A stretch of DNA of 64,000 bases, from the NCBI RefSeq assembly GCF_024055725.1, contig NZ_JAMXMX010000019.1, positions 1 through 64,000 on the forward strand, given 5' to 3'. This DNA comes from Actinoallomurus spadix (lineage in GTDB: Bacteria > Actinomycetota > Actinomycetes > Streptosporangiales > Streptosporangiaceae). Every line of letters begins with the position of its first letter. Position 1 is the stretch's first letter. The position numbers and the translations under genes were made by a program. This document shows positions 1-8,736 of the stretch, piece by piece. The notes under the pieces are model-generated. The model saw only the letters and a program-made list of their open reading frames with translations, did not search any database and had not been told where the DNA came from.

Positions 1-30
1 CGCCCCCCACGCCAGGGATTTCGGTCGCGG

Positions 31-1245
31 TCAACGGCTCACCGAGTCCGCGGCATCCGGCTCGCGGGCCGCCACGGCTGCCGGGCCGCCGATCGGGCCC
101 GCGAGGAGGATGACGAGGAAGGCCAGGACGCCGCCCGCGCCGGCCACCGCGAAGGCCGCGTGGACGCCGCCCGCGTCGCCCGCCAGGCCGGCGAGGGCCG
201 CGCCCGCCGAACTGCCGACCCCGAAGGCCGTCACCAGCCAGGCGAACGCCTCTGTCACCGTGCCGCGCGGCGCCAGGTCGTCGACCAGCGTGAAACTGCA
301 CGCCAGCACCGGCGCGAGGAACAGCCCGCTGGCCATCGCCAGCACCGGCATCACCGGGAAGCCCGGCGCCCACGTCAGCGGGACGTAACCGGCCGCGAGA
401 CCCGCCATCAGCAGCACCAGGCGCCGGTGCGCGGGTCCGGTGCGGGGCCGCAGGCCGTACGCGATCCCGCCGGTCAGCGCGCCCGCGGACATGAGCGCCA
501 GCAGCAGGCCCGAGGCGTACGAGAGGTGGCGCGCGTCGGCGTACGCGACCACCGCCACGCTGAACACGCCGAGCGACACGCCCACGCAGGTCAGAGAGAT
601 GATCAGAACGCGTATCCCGGGGGAGCGCAGCGGGCCGGCCCAGTGCCCGCCGCCCTGCTCACCGCGCCACTCGCGTGAGGGCGGGGACGTCGTGACCACG
701 AGCGTGCCGGCGATGCCGAGGGCGCCGGTGAGGATCAGCGCCGTCTCCGTGGAGACGACCGCGGCGGCGACCACGAGCAGGGGACCCAGCGTGAACAGCA
801 GTTCCTGGGCGGCCGCGTCCAGGGCGTACGCGGCGTGGACCTCCGCGGGCCCGTTCAGGACGGAGGGCCAGAGCGCCCGCAGTCCCGCTTCGAGGGGCGG
901 CGTCGCGAACCCGGCCAGGATCACCGCGGCCGTCGCGGCGACCGGCGACCGTCCGCCGACGGCCGCGAGCAGCGCGAACCCCGCCGCCGCGGCCGTCGCC
1001 GCGGACGCCAGGATGCGGGGCTGGCCGTAGCGGTCCATCGCGCGTCCGAGCACCGGCTGTCCCGCCGCCGTCGCGAGGCCGTTCACCGCCGACAGCACCC
1101 CGGCGAGGGTGTATCCGCCGCCGTGCCCGCGGACGAACAGCACGATCGCCAGCGCGGCCATGCCGTTCGGCAGCCGGCCGAGGAGCGTGCCGCCGAGCAG
1201 CCGAGCGGCGTGCGGTTTACGCAGGACGTCGAGGTAGGCGCGCAT
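31..1245 (-). CDS. MFS transporter (drug/metabolite exporter type)
   Basis: A 404-residue hydrophobic protein with about 12 membrane segments and the split 6+6 layout of the major facilitator superfamily; a charged loop near residue 200 separates the halves. It probably exports a small molecule; the substrate cannot be read from the sequence. I start it at the ATG at 1245 because AAGGA lies six bases upstream; the frame also opens at a GTG at 1293, but that lies inside the operator region. It is divergent from a LacI-family regulator 77 bp away, so the pair probably forms a regulator/exporter switch. Two copies of one palindrome lie between them, the nearer one 11 bp from this start. Confidence 0.85.
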   Translation of the reverse strand: MRAYLDVLRKPHAARLLGGTLLGRLPNGMAALAIVLFVRGHGGGYTLAGVLSAVNGLATAAGQPVLGRAMDRYGQPRILASAATAAAAGFALLAAVGGRSPVAATAAVILAGFATPPLEAGLRALWPSVLNGPAEVHAAYALDAAAQELLFTLGPLLVVAAAVVSTETALILTGALGIAGTLVVTTSPPSREWRGEQGGGHWAGPLRSPGIRVLIISLTCVGVSLGVFSVAVVAYADARHLSYASGLLLALMSAGALTGGIAYGLRPRTGPAHRRLVLLMAGLAAGYVPLTWAPGFPVMPVLAMASGLFLAPVLACSFTLVDDLAPRGTVTEAFAWLVTAFGVGSSAGAALAGLAGDAGGVHAAFAVAGAGGVLAFLVILLAGPIGGPAAVAAREPDAADSVSR

Positions 1246-1255
1246 CTGATCCTTG

Positions 1256-1292
1256 TCATACGTATTACAGAAGTCTCCGGTCATACGTATCA
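1256..1292. promoter_or_regulatory. Paired palindromic operators between MFS and LacI genes
   Basis: Two copies of TCATACGTATYA lie at 1256-1267 and 1281-1292, with CpG centres exactly 25 bp apart. Each carries the perfect palindrome ATACGTAT; a central CG is typical of LacI-family operators. The copies flank the exporter's upstream region and abut the regulator's promoter, so binding could repress both genes. That the neighbouring LacI protein binds here is inferred from position. Confidence 0.65.
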
Positions 1293-1310
1293 CTCATCGA
1301 TGCGCAGGTC

Positions 1311-1316
1311 TAATCT
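1311..1316 (+). promoter_or_regulatory. -10 element of the LacI gene (leaderless start)
   Basis: TAATCT lies six bases before the GTG at 1323, so transcription should begin at or next to the start codon. No Shine-Dalgarno sequence is present. The expected -35 position overlaps the operator copy at 1281-1292, which fits autoregulation. Confidence 0.5.
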
Positions 1317-1322
1317 TTTGTC

Positions 1323-2294
1323 GTGTCCAAGAGACCGACCAGCCGGGACGTCGCCCGGGTCGCCGGGGTCTCCCAGTCCACGGTCTCGATCGTGCTGGCC
1401 GGGAAGGCCGAGGGCAGGGTCAAGCCCGAGACGCGGCAGGCGGTGCACGAGGCCGCGCGGCGCCTCGGCTACCGCCCGAACCTCGCCGCCCGCAACCTCC
1501 GGCTCGGCCGGACCCGCACGGTGCTCCTGGTCGTCCCCACGCTCACCGGCCCGGTCTTCGGCCCGATCTACGCGGGCGCCGCCGAGGTCGCCGCCGACCG
1601 CGGCTTCGGCCTCATCGTCCATCCCTGGCCCGACGACGCCGGACCGGCGCGCAGCCAGGTCGACACCCAGGCCATCGAGGGCGTTCTCGCCTCGTCCATC
1701 GTCGGCGGCGTCACCGACTTCGGCGACCTGCCCGTCGTCCTCATGGACAGCGATCCGGCCGCTCCGGCGCCGACCATCAACTTCGACGTCGCCGGGGGCA
1801 TGCGTGCCATCGCCGGTCACCTGGCCGCGCTCGGCCACCGCCGGATCGGTCACGTGGCCGCCGCCGTCGACGCCTGGACCTTCCGCGTGCGCGGCGAGGC
1901 GCTCGCCGACGCGTTCCCCGGGTCTCTCGTCCGCCGGACGGCCGCGATCGACGTCGCGGCCGCCCGGCAGGCCGCCCTCGCGCTGCTGGACCGGCCGGGC
2001 CGCCCGTCGGCCCTCGTCTGCGACGACGACGTGATCGCCGCGGGCGCGTACAAGGCGGCCCGCGCGCTCGGCCTGGACATCCCCGGCGACCTGTCCGTCA
2101 CCGGCTTCGACGACGTCCTGCTCGCCACCGCCCTCGAACCGGAGCTCACGACCATCCGGCTGCCCGCCGAACACCTGGGCGCGGCGGCCATGACAGCCCT
2201 GCTCGAACTCCTCGGCGGCCGCCGCCCGCCCGGCGTCTCCCTGCCCGGCGAGCTCATCGTCCGCCGGTCCACCGCCCCGCCCGCGTCGCCCTAA
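1323..2294 (+). CDS. LacI-family transcriptional regulator
   Basis: A 323-residue DNA-binding repressor of normal LacI length. The N-terminal helix-turn-helix (residues about 4-26, SRDVARVAGVSQSTVS) is followed by the hinge helix (about 50-60, containing NLAARNLR). The rest is a periplasmic-binding-protein-like effector domain with the family's FDDV motif near the C-terminus. Such effector domains usually bind a sugar or nucleoside. It reads away from the MFS exporter and very likely controls it through the paired ATACGTAT palindromes. The GTG start lies next to a -10 hexamer and is probably leaderless. Its stop codon overlaps the stop of the convergent Uma2 gene. Confidence 0.9.
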   Translation: MSKRPTSRDVARVAGVSQSTVSIVLAGKAEGRVKPETRQAVHEAARRLGYRPNLAARNLRLGRTRTVLLVVPTLTGPVFGPIYAGAAEVAADRGFGLIVHPWPDDAGPARSQVDTQAIEGVLASSIVGGVTDFGDLPVVLMDSDPAAPAPTINFDVAGGMRAIAGHLAALGHRRIGHVAAAVDAWTFRVRGEALADAFPGSLVRRTAAIDVAAARQAALALLDRPGRPSALVCDDDVIAAGAYKAARALGLDIPGDLSVTGFDDVLLATALEPELTTIRLPAEHLGAAAMTALLELLGGRRPPGVSLPGELIVRRSTAPPASP

Positions 2295-2929
2295 CGCGGC
2301 AGGTCGTCCAGGTCGATGTCGATCGGGAACGGCACGGGCACGCTGAGCTTGCCGTGGTGGATGCCCGTCACGGCGTACGTCCTGGTCGCCGGGTCCAGTT
2401 CGTACACGTAGACGACCGGACGGCCGCCGTCGTCCTCCACCCGCCAGAAGTGCGCGATGCCGGCCTCCGCGTACCGCGCCGGCTTCAGCTTCCGGTCCCG
2501 CTCCTCCGACTCGGGAGAGACCACCTCGACGACGAGATGCACCTCGTCCGGCGTGTAGAACGTCCGGTCGAGGTCGTCCGCGGCGGCGGCGTCGATCACG
2601 AGCACGTCCGGACAGGGCCGCATTCGATGCCCCAGCTTGACGTCCATCTCGCTGAGAGTGAACAGATGAGGCGGCACCTGTGCGCTGAGACTCACCCTGA
2701 GCCCGTGAATCACATAGTCGTGGAAGCGTTTCTGGGGGGACATGAAGACGAGGGCTCCATCGATGAGCTCGACATGCTGGAAGAAGTCGGGTTCGCCGTT
2801 CGGACCCTCGGGGGGCAAGTGGTCCATGTCATCGGCGGTCCATCCCCACGGGGGAGGGGACGGCCAGTACTCCAGTGCGCTGGTCACGTCGTGCATGCTA
2901 GGTCGATCCCCATCGCGATGCGTGCTCAT
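2291..2929 (-). CDS. Uma2-family (DUF820) putative endonuclease
   Basis: A 212-residue protein of the Uma2/DUF820 family, which has a PD-(D/E)xK restriction-endonuclease-like fold. The core is visible: PDVLVID near residue 108, the hydrophobic strand LVVEVVSPES near 132-141 carrying the acidic residue, and a downstream lysine in RKLKPARYAEAG. Family members are common in many copies in actinomycetes and cyanobacteria, and their role is unproven. No methyltransferase or toxin-antitoxin partner is adjacent. An alternative start is the ATG at 2896; neither start has a strong ribosome binding site. Confidence 0.8.
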   Translation of the reverse strand: MSTHRDGDRPSMHDVTSALEYWPSPPPWGWTADDMDHLPPEGPNGEPDFFQHVELIDGALVFMSPQKRFHDYVIHGLRVSLSAQVPPHLFTLSEMDVKLGHRMRPCPDVLVIDAAAADDLDRTFYTPDEVHLVVEVVSPESEERDRKLKPARYAEAGIAHFWRVEDDGGRPVVYVYELDPATRTYAVTGIHHGKLSVPVPFPIDIDLDDLPR

Positions 2930-3018
2930 TCGAATCTTTTCCGTAACCGAACTCTCGTCGTCACCTCATTCTGCCCTCGGCGGCAGGGGATGTCGGTCGT
3001 CGCTGCTTCAATCGGCGG

Positions 3019-3804
3019 ATGGACTTCCGCGAGTCACTCGCCGAGATCGAGGCGCTGTGCGCCGAGCACGTTCCGGGGGCGGCCGGCCCGCAGCTGGCGG
3101 CGATGGCGCTGCCAGGGCTCATGCTCGATCCGGTGGACGACGGGCACCTCGCCACCGGGCGCTGCCGTCTCGGGGGCCCGGCCCTGCTGGAGCCGGGCAC
3201 GCCCTGGCCGGAGTGCGACGGCATCCCGCTCAGCCTGCTGGCCGTCCTCGACACCGATCCGCTCGCCGGGTGGCTCGGCGACCGGCTGCCCTGCCGCCCC
3301 GGCCTGCTGAACTTCTTCTACCTGGACCCGGATCTCGACTACGACGACTACCGGCACATCGACTTGTTCGAGGACGCCCGGGTCTGGCGGGTGATCCCGG
3401 CCGACCCGGCGCGCGCCGAGTCGGTGGCGGCGCCGGCCGGGGCCCGCTCCTTCGCCGCCACGCCGCTCCGGGCGTCGCCGATCCCGACCCTCCCCGACCA
3501 GTGGGACCCGGCCGTCGACGGCCTCGACTTCGGCCCGGACCGTGACCTTCCTCCCTGCCTGGAGGTGGGCGAGGTCTGCGGCGCCTGGACCGAGCGCTAC
3601 GGCGATGGGCTGCACCGGGCGTTCGGCTGGCCGTCCCTGCTCCAGGGCCCGCTGCAGGCCGAAGGCCACGTGCACCTGCTGCAGATCGACGGTTTCGACC
3701 GCTGGACGTTCGGCGACGCCGGGGTGCTGTACTACACGATTCCGGAGGACGCCCTGCGCGCGGGCGACTTCACCCGGGTGGTCGCGGAGGGGCAGTGCTG
3801 CTGA
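3019..3804 (+). CDS. DUF1963 (YwqG-like) protein
   Basis: A 261-residue soluble acidic protein. The segment GGPALLEPGTPWPECDG (about 52-68) followed by PLSLLAVLD matches the start of the YwqG/DUF1963 domain, and a later FYLDPDLDYDDYR segment and a C-terminal WTFGDAGVLYYTI strand fit the same fold. The function of this family is not established. It stands alone, 100 bp before the aldo/keto reductase gene, and no promoter motif or strong ribosome site is evident. Confidence 0.75.
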   Translation: MDFRESLAEIEALCAEHVPGAAGPQLAAMALPGLMLDPVDDGHLATGRCRLGGPALLEPGTPWPECDGIPLSLLAVLDTDPLAGWLGDRLPCRPGLLNFFYLDPDLDYDDYRHIDLFEDARVWRVIPADPARAESVAAPAGARSFAATPLRASPIPTLPDQWDPAVDGLDFGPDRDLPPCLEVGEVCGAWTERYGDGLHRAFGWPSLLQGPLQAEGHVHLLQIDGFDRWTFGDAGVLYYTIPEDALRAGDFTRVVAEGQCC

Positions 3805-3904
3805 CCCCGCCGGGCGGGTCCCGCGCGGGCGGCAGCCCTCGGAGCTGCGGTTTCGCCGGACTCGGTGTTCGGCGGGCCGAGCCGGGGGTGCAGACTTGCC
3901 AACC

Positions 3905-4930
3905 ATGAGTTACCAGGCCGCCGAGAACAGATATGACCAGATCCCCTACCGCCGGACGGGGCGCAGCGGGCTGAAGCTGCCCGCCGTCTCCCTGGGGCTG
4001 TGGCACAACTTCGGAGACGACAAGCCGCTGGAGACACAGCGGGCGATCCTGCGCCGCGCGTTCGACCTGGGCGTCACCCACTTCGATCTCGCGAACAACT
4101 ATGGGCCTCCTTACGGCAGCGCGGAGACCAACTTCGGGCGGATCTTCAGGGAGGACTTCCGGCCGTACCGCGACGAGTTGATCCTGTCGACGAAGGCCGG
4201 TTACGACATGTGGCCGGGTCCTTACGGTGAGTGGGGGTCGCGGAAGTACCTGCTCGCCAGCCTGGACCAGTCGCTCGCCCGGATGGGCGTGGACTACGTC
4301 GACATCTTCTACAGCCACCGGTTCGACCCGGAGACGCCCCTCGAGGAGACGATGGGCGCGCTGGACCACGCCGTACGGTCGGGCAAGGCGCTGTACGCCG
4401 GGATCTCGTCGTACTCGCCGGAGCGCACCGCCGAGGCCGCCGCGATCCTGCGCGAGATGGGCACCCCGCTGCTGATCCACCAGCCGTCGTACTCCATGCT
4501 GAACCGCTGGATCGAGGGCGGCCTGCTCGACACCCTCGAGCAGGAGGGCGTCGGCTGCATCGCGTTCTCGCCGCTGGCGCAGGGCATGCTGACCGACAAG
4601 TACCTGGGCGGCATCCCCGAGGGCTCGCGGGCCAGCCAGGACAAGTCGCTGTCCCGGGATCTGCTCACCGGGGAGACCCTCGCGCACGTCCGCACGCTCA
4701 ACGAGATGGCCGGGGAACGCGGCCAGACGCTGGCCCAGATGGCCATCGCCTGGACGCTGCGCGACCCGCGGGTCACCTCGGCCCTGATCGGGGCGAGCAG
4801 CGTGGCGCAGCTGGAGGACAGCCTCGGCGCGCTGAAGAACCTCGACTTCAGCGACGAGGAGCTCGCCGCGATCGACGCCGACGCGGTCGAGGCCGGCATC
4901 AACCTGTGGGCCGCCTCCAGCGCCCACTGA
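3905..4930 (+). CDS. mgrA: Aldo/keto reductase, L-glyceraldehyde 3-phosphate reductase type
   Basis: A 341-residue TIM-barrel NADPH oxidoreductase close in length and sequence to the E. coli YghZ/Gpr (MgrA) group, which reduces L-glyceraldehyde 3-phosphate and methylglyoxal. The catalytic tetrad is visible: Asp61 and Tyr66 in FDLANNYG, Lys in STKAGYD and His in YSHRFD. The C-terminal cofactor loop ALIGASSVAQLEDSL is intact. The frame opens further upstream, but homology begins at the ATG at 3905. It ends three bases before the stop of the convergent membrane gene. Detoxification is the likely role, but the physiological substrate is inferred. Confidence 0.88.
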   Translation: MSYQAAENRYDQIPYRRTGRSGLKLPAVSLGLWHNFGDDKPLETQRAILRRAFDLGVTHFDLANNYGPPYGSAETNFGRIFREDFRPYRDELILSTKAGYDMWPGPYGEWGSRKYLLASLDQSLARMGVDYVDIFYSHRFDPETPLEETMGALDHAVRSGKALYAGISSYSPERTAEAAAILREMGTPLLIHQPSYSMLNRWIEGGLLDTLEQEGVGCIAFSPLAQGMLTDKYLGGIPEGSRASQDKSLSRDLLTGETLAHVRTLNEMAGERGQTLAQMAIAWTLRDPRVTSALIGASSVAQLEDSLGALKNLDFSDEELAAIDADAVEAGINLWAASSAH

Positions 4931-4933
4931 TCG

Positions 4934-5575
4934 TCACACGGCGATGAGCAGGGTGGCCGCGCCCGCGCCGATGAGCGCGGCCGCCCACAGCCGGTCCAGG
5001 TTGAACCAGGCGCGGCGCAGTACGGCCAGGCCGACGACCTCGTACACGAGCACGGCGATCGTGCCGGCGACGATGAACATGGCGAGCGTGTGCACGCCCG
5101 TCACGAACACCGCCGCCGTCACCGCGCTGCCCGCGCCCGGCGTCATCCCGTGGGCGTGGCCGGGCGCGGTCACCGCGCCGTGGGTCAGCACGGGCAGCAG
5201 CATGAGGCCGGCCCCGTGCGCCGACGACATGAGGAACGACCAGCAGGCGAGCTGCCAGAGCGTCAGCCGCATGCCCACCCAGCGGAAATGGCGGCGGGAC
5301 AGCAGCCGCCACAGGCCGAACCCGACCAGCACGGCGCCGCCGCCGATCGACACGATCCGGGAGGTCAGCACCGACCCGGTCACCGTGACCACGGCCGCGA
5401 TCACGAACACCGACGCGGCGTGACCGGCCGCGATCGCCGGCAGGGACTGCAGGACCAGGGCCCGGGACCGCTCCTGCAGGCCCCGGGCCACGGCGAACAG
5501 CCAGCCCATGCCGGGGTTCAGCCCATGGAAGGCGCCGAGGGCGACCAAGGCCACGAGCGAACCGTCGTTCATCAC
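4934..5575 (-). CDS. Polytopic membrane protein coupled to SBP56 gene
   Basis: A 213-residue protein with about six membrane helices. The first helix carries FHGLNPGMGWLF and the centre a histidine-rich loop (THGAVTAPGHAHGM), features reminiscent of the NicO/HupE/UreH/DsbD-like transporter folds that move metals or reductant. I cannot assign it to one family. Its GTG start overlaps the TGA of the upstream SBP56 gene in a GTGA arrangement, so translation is coupled. Many bacterial methanethiol oxidases depend on copper, so a metal or redox supply role for its partner is possible but inferred. Confidence 0.75.
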   Translation of the reverse strand: MMNDGSLVALVALGAFHGLNPGMGWLFAVARGLQERSRALVLQSLPAIAAGHAASVFVIAAVVTVTGSVLTSRIVSIGGGAVLVGFGLWRLLSRRHFRWVGMRLTLWQLACWSFLMSSAHGAGLMLLPVLTHGAVTAPGHAHGMTPGAGSAVTAAVFVTGVHTLAMFIVAGTIAVLVYEVVGLAVLRRAWFNLDRLWAAALIGAGAATLLIAV

Positions 5576-6969
5576 GGGTAGCAGTACGAGTCGGAGGACG
5601 CGTCACCGCCCTGGAGACGGGTCTGGTGCGGGCGCAGCCCGCGGAAGTCGTCGCCGTGCGGGAAGAACCTCTCGTCGATGGTGAAATCGTCACCTGAGTC
5701 GATCTTGGCGGCCCACGCGCCGACGCCGTCCGGGTAGAACTGGTCGTCCCAGGGCCCGTACAGGGAGTTCGTGACGTAGACGCGCCGGCCGTCGCGGCTG
5801 ACCTCGACCATCTGCGGGCCGCCGGCGAGCGGCAGGCCGGGCGCCGCCGGGTGCGGGGTGCGGCGCACGATCCCGCCGATCCGCACCGAACCAGCCTCGA
5901 CCGGGTTGAACGGGTCGGACACGTCGTAGCGCTTGAGCTCGCCGGTGCCCCAGCAGGAGACGTACAGGTGCCGATCGTCCACCGACAGGTCGATGTCGGT
6001 GACGAGCGGCGGCACCGCGCCGAACGGCGCGATCACCGGCGGCAGAGCGCTGGAATCCGCGGGCTCGGCAGGAATCGTGATGACCTTGCGGGCCTTGAAC
6101 TCGCCGTCCTCGCGGTACCAGACCCACACCGAGGCGGACAGGTCCTCGACGCTGACGACGACGCCCGCGAAGCCGTACGTCCTGGTCGGGTCGTGCGCGG
6201 GCCGCAGTTCCAGGACCATCTGGTGCTCGTCGCCGAGGTCGACCGTCTGGACATGACGGCGTTTGCGCAGGTCCCAGAAGTGCAGGGCGTGGCCGTACTC
6301 GCGGCCGAGCAGTAGCTCGGCGTTCACGCCGTCCTCGATCATCGAGGGCGTGCCCCACTCCGAGGTGACCATGACGTCCTGCGTGAGGTGCCACCAGAAG
6401 TCGTACGCGAGGTGCTGCGGCCCCCGGTCGGCCTCCCAGGCCCCCACGACCTCGAACGAGTCGTGGTCGAGCACCGCGATGCCCCCAGGACCGTCCTGTC
6501 CATTCGCACCGCCCAGCGCGGAGACGTACAGCCCGTCGGGGCCGCAGTGCACCGTGTGCGGCCGGGAGTAGCCGGCGCGTTCGGCCAGCTCCTCCGGCTC
6601 GATGACCTTGACGATCGACGGTTTGAGGGGATCGTCCTTGACGTCCAGGACGTGGATCCGGGAGGAGCGCAGGCCCGGCACGACGAGGTATCGCCGCTCG
6701 ACGTGGGGGTGCGGAGCGTTGGGGCACAGGGCGCTGCTGCAGGCGTTCCACCCGAAGTGGTGCAGCTCGTCGCCGGTGTTCGGCAGGTCCGTCCAGCCGA
6801 CCACGGAGCCGTACGAGGTGGAGTCCGGGTCGACGTCGACGACGGCGATCGCGTCGGGCCGCTGGGCCGATCGGTCGAACGCGGCGGTGTAGGCCAGCGT
6901 CTCGGGCGGAGCGTCGACCGCTTCCCGGGGGGACGGATAGAAGGTCGGATCCGGTCTCCACAGAGCCAT
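5572..6969 (-). CDS. Selenium-binding protein 56 / methanethiol oxidase
   Basis: A 465-residue protein matching the SBP56 family along its full length (human SELENBP1 is about 470 residues). Characterised members oxidise methanethiol to formaldehyde, hydrogen sulfide and hydrogen peroxide. Beta-propeller blades with conserved segments such as RPHTVHCGPDGLYVSALG, SEWGTPS and LYVSCWGTG are present, as are the metal-ligand-type histidines (HTVHC, PQHLAYD, DEHQM). The ATG at 6969 is chosen because AAGGAG lies seven bases upstream, although the frame opens at 7122. No signal peptide is visible, so it is probably cytosolic. The membrane gene follows with a 4-nt overlap. Confidence 0.9.
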   Translation of the reverse strand: MALWRPDPTFYPSPREAVDAPPETLAYTAAFDRSAQRPDAIAVVDVDPDSTSYGSVVGWTDLPNTGDELHHFGWNACSSALCPNAPHPHVERRYLVVPGLRSSRIHVLDVKDDPLKPSIVKVIEPEELAERAGYSRPHTVHCGPDGLYVSALGGANGQDGPGGIAVLDHDSFEVVGAWEADRGPQHLAYDFWWHLTQDVMVTSEWGTPSMIEDGVNAELLLGREYGHALHFWDLRKRRHVQTVDLGDEHQMVLELRPAHDPTRTYGFAGVVVSVEDLSASVWVWYREDGEFKARKVITIPAEPADSSALPPVIAPFGAVPPLVTDIDLSVDDRHLYVSCWGTGELKRYDVSDPFNPVEAGSVRIGGIVRRTPHPAAPGLPLAGGPQMVEVSRDGRRVYVTNSLYGPWDDQFYPDGVGAWAAKIDSGDDFTIDERFFPHGDDFRGLRPHQTRLQGGDASSDSYCYP

Positions 6970-7201
6970 GTCACGCTCCTTGCGGCGCGGGGTCGTCACC
7001 CAACGTACAGGCGCTCTCACGGATTCATCCTGCCCCAAGTTCCCTATCGGATCAATGGGGATTATGGTCCGTCCGGAATCGCTGTGACCTCGGCACCGTC
7101 CGGCGTGGTCCTCCCGCACCACTGAGCCGAACGGGGTTCAGGAGGCTCCAGGTCACCCGGGTGACGAGACACCGCCCCCGATGCTGGCAAAATCAACTCG
7201 T

Positions 7202-8260
7202 GTGACCGACCTCGTGCAGCTGCTCACCCCGGAGGGGGAGCGGATCGACCACCCCGGATATCCCTTCGAGATCAGCGCGGAGGAGGCCCGGGCCCTGTTC
7301 CGCGACATGACGCTCGTGCGGCGGCTCGACGTCGAGGCGATGGCGCTGCAGCGGCAGGGCGAGCTGGGCCTGTGGGCGCCGCTCCTCGGACAGGAGGCGG
7401 CGCAGATCGGCACCGCCCGCGCCCTCCGGCCGGAGGACTTCGTCTTCCCCAGCTACCGAGAGCACGGCATCGTGTACTCCCGGGGGGTGCCCTTCTCCGA
7501 CCTCCTGGAACTCTGGCGGTGCACCTCCTTCAGCGGCTGGGACGCCGAGAAGTTCCGGATGGCCGGATACACGCTGGTCATCGGCGCTCAGACGCTGCAC
7601 GCCGTCGGCTACGCCATGGGCGTGCAGCGCGACGGGGCGGAGGAGGCGGTGCTGGCCTGCTTCGGCGACGGCGCGACCAGCCAGGGCGACGTGAACGAGG
7701 CGTTCGTGTGGGCGGCCACCCAGAACGCGCCCGTCGTCTTCCTCTGCCAGAACAACCACTGGGCGATCTCCGCGCCGGCGGAGACGCAGGCCCGGGTGCC
7801 CATCTACCGCCGCGCCGCGGGCTTCGGTTTCCCCGGCGTGCGGGTCGACGGCAACGACGTGTTCGCCTGCCTGGCCGTGGCCCGTACGGCGCTGGAGCGG
7901 GCGCGGGCCGGCGAGGGGCCGACCCTCATCGAGGCCGACACCTACCGGATGAGCGCGCACACGAGCTCCGACGACCCGAAGCGCTACCGGGCCGACGCGG
8001 AACTCGAGGAGTGGCGGCGGAAGGACCCGATCGAACGGCTCCGCGCCTACCTCACCAAGAACGATCTGGCCGGTGAGGACTTCTTCGCGGCACTCGAGAC
8101 CGAGGCCGACGAGCTCGGCGCGCGCGTTCGCGCCGATTGCCGGGCGCTGCCCGACCCGGACCCGCGGGAGATGTTCGATCACGTGTACGCCGGCGCGCAC
8201 GCGCAACTGGCCGAAGAACGCGCGGCCTTCCACGCCTATCTCGACACGTTCGCCGACTGA
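7202..8260 (+). CDS. pdhA: 2-oxoacid/pyruvate dehydrogenase E1 component, alpha subunit
   Basis: A 352-residue thiamine-diphosphate-dependent E1-alpha subunit. The TPP/Mg motif runs from FGDGATSQGD to QNNHWAIS, and the downstream YRMSAHTSSDDP segment is the phosphorylation-loop region with the conserved RxSxHTxxDD pattern. E1-alpha works with E1-beta, E2 and E3 to decarboxylate pyruvate or branched-chain oxoacids. None of these partners is adjacent; the next gene is an unrelated 77-codon frame. The GTG at 7202 lacks a ribosome site and follows AT-rich CAAAATC, so it is probably leaderless; an in-frame ATG at 7181 is the alternative. Pyruvate versus branched-chain substrate cannot be decided. 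Confidence 0.87.
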   Translation: MTDLVQLLTPEGERIDHPGYPFEISAEEARALFRDMTLVRRLDVEAMALQRQGELGLWAPLLGQEAAQIGTARALRPEDFVFPSYREHGIVYSRGVPFSDLLELWRCTSFSGWDAEKFRMAGYTLVIGAQTLHAVGYAMGVQRDGAEEAVLACFGDGATSQGDVNEAFVWAATQNAPVVFLCQNNHWAISAPAETQARVPIYRRAAGFGFPGVRVDGNDVFACLAVARTALERARAGEGPTLIEADTYRMSAHTSSDDPKRYRADAELEEWRRKDPIERLRAYLTKNDLAGEDFFAALETEADELGARVRADCRALPDPDPREMFDHVYAGAHAQLAEERAAFHAYLDTFAD

Positions 8261-8302
8261 CGGGAATGATGGGACCGAACGCCGCACGTGGCGGGCGCGC
8301 CG

Positions 8303-8322
8303 CCGGCCGGTCGACCGGCCGG
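8303..8322 (+). terminator. 20-bp perfect palindrome after the E1-alpha gene
   Basis: CCGGCCGGTCGACCGGCCGG lies 43 bp past the E1-alpha stop. It can fold into a GC-only hairpin but has no T tract, like many actinomycete terminators. It could also be a protein-binding site. Confidence 0.4.
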
Positions 8323-8438
8323 GGGAGGGGGGACGCCGGGCCGTGCGGACCGTTCGTCTACGATTTTTTGCGTCTCGGCATCCGCGGTGGTGACCGTGCC
8401 GACGACGGCCCGCACCGCCGCCACTCCAAGGAGAAGCG

Positions 8439-8672
8439 TTGAGCAGCCCGAGTACCAAAGACAACCTGGATCTCGCCGAGCACGCGCGGGACCTGGCCGA
8501 CCGAGCGCCGGCCGGATCGCTGGAGAAGGCCGCCGCCGGGTCCGTCGCCGTCACCTGCGCGACCACCCGTGACGTCGAGCAGGCCCGGACCGTCCTCGGC
8601 GGCGTCGTCCCGGCCGACGTACGCCAGGCGGCGATCGCCCTGCTCGAACGGCTCGCCGCCGGCCAGGCCTGA
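8439..8672 (+). CDS. Small acidic protein of unknown function
   Basis: A 77-residue alanine-rich, helix-forming protein with no membrane segment or signal peptide. The TTG start at 8439 is supported by AAGGAG five bases upstream. The C-terminal half (DVRQAAIALLERLAAG) looks amphipathic. I do not recognise a family. It follows the E1-alpha gene by 178 bp with a palindrome between, so it may be a separate transcript. Codon use is typical of the window. Confidence 0.6.
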   Translation: MSSPSTKDNLDLAEHARDLADRAPAGSLEKAAAGSVAVTCATTRDVEQARTVLGGVVPADVRQAAIALLERLAAGQA

Positions 8673-8736
8673 CCATCCGGCGGCGGATCGCCCGGCGGAG
8701 GCCCGCCGCGTTGATCCGCCGACGCGAGGTGATCGC

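Noticed and set aside
2291-2929. Uma2-like gene as part of a restriction-modification system
   Set aside because: No methyltransferase or specificity subunit is adjacent.
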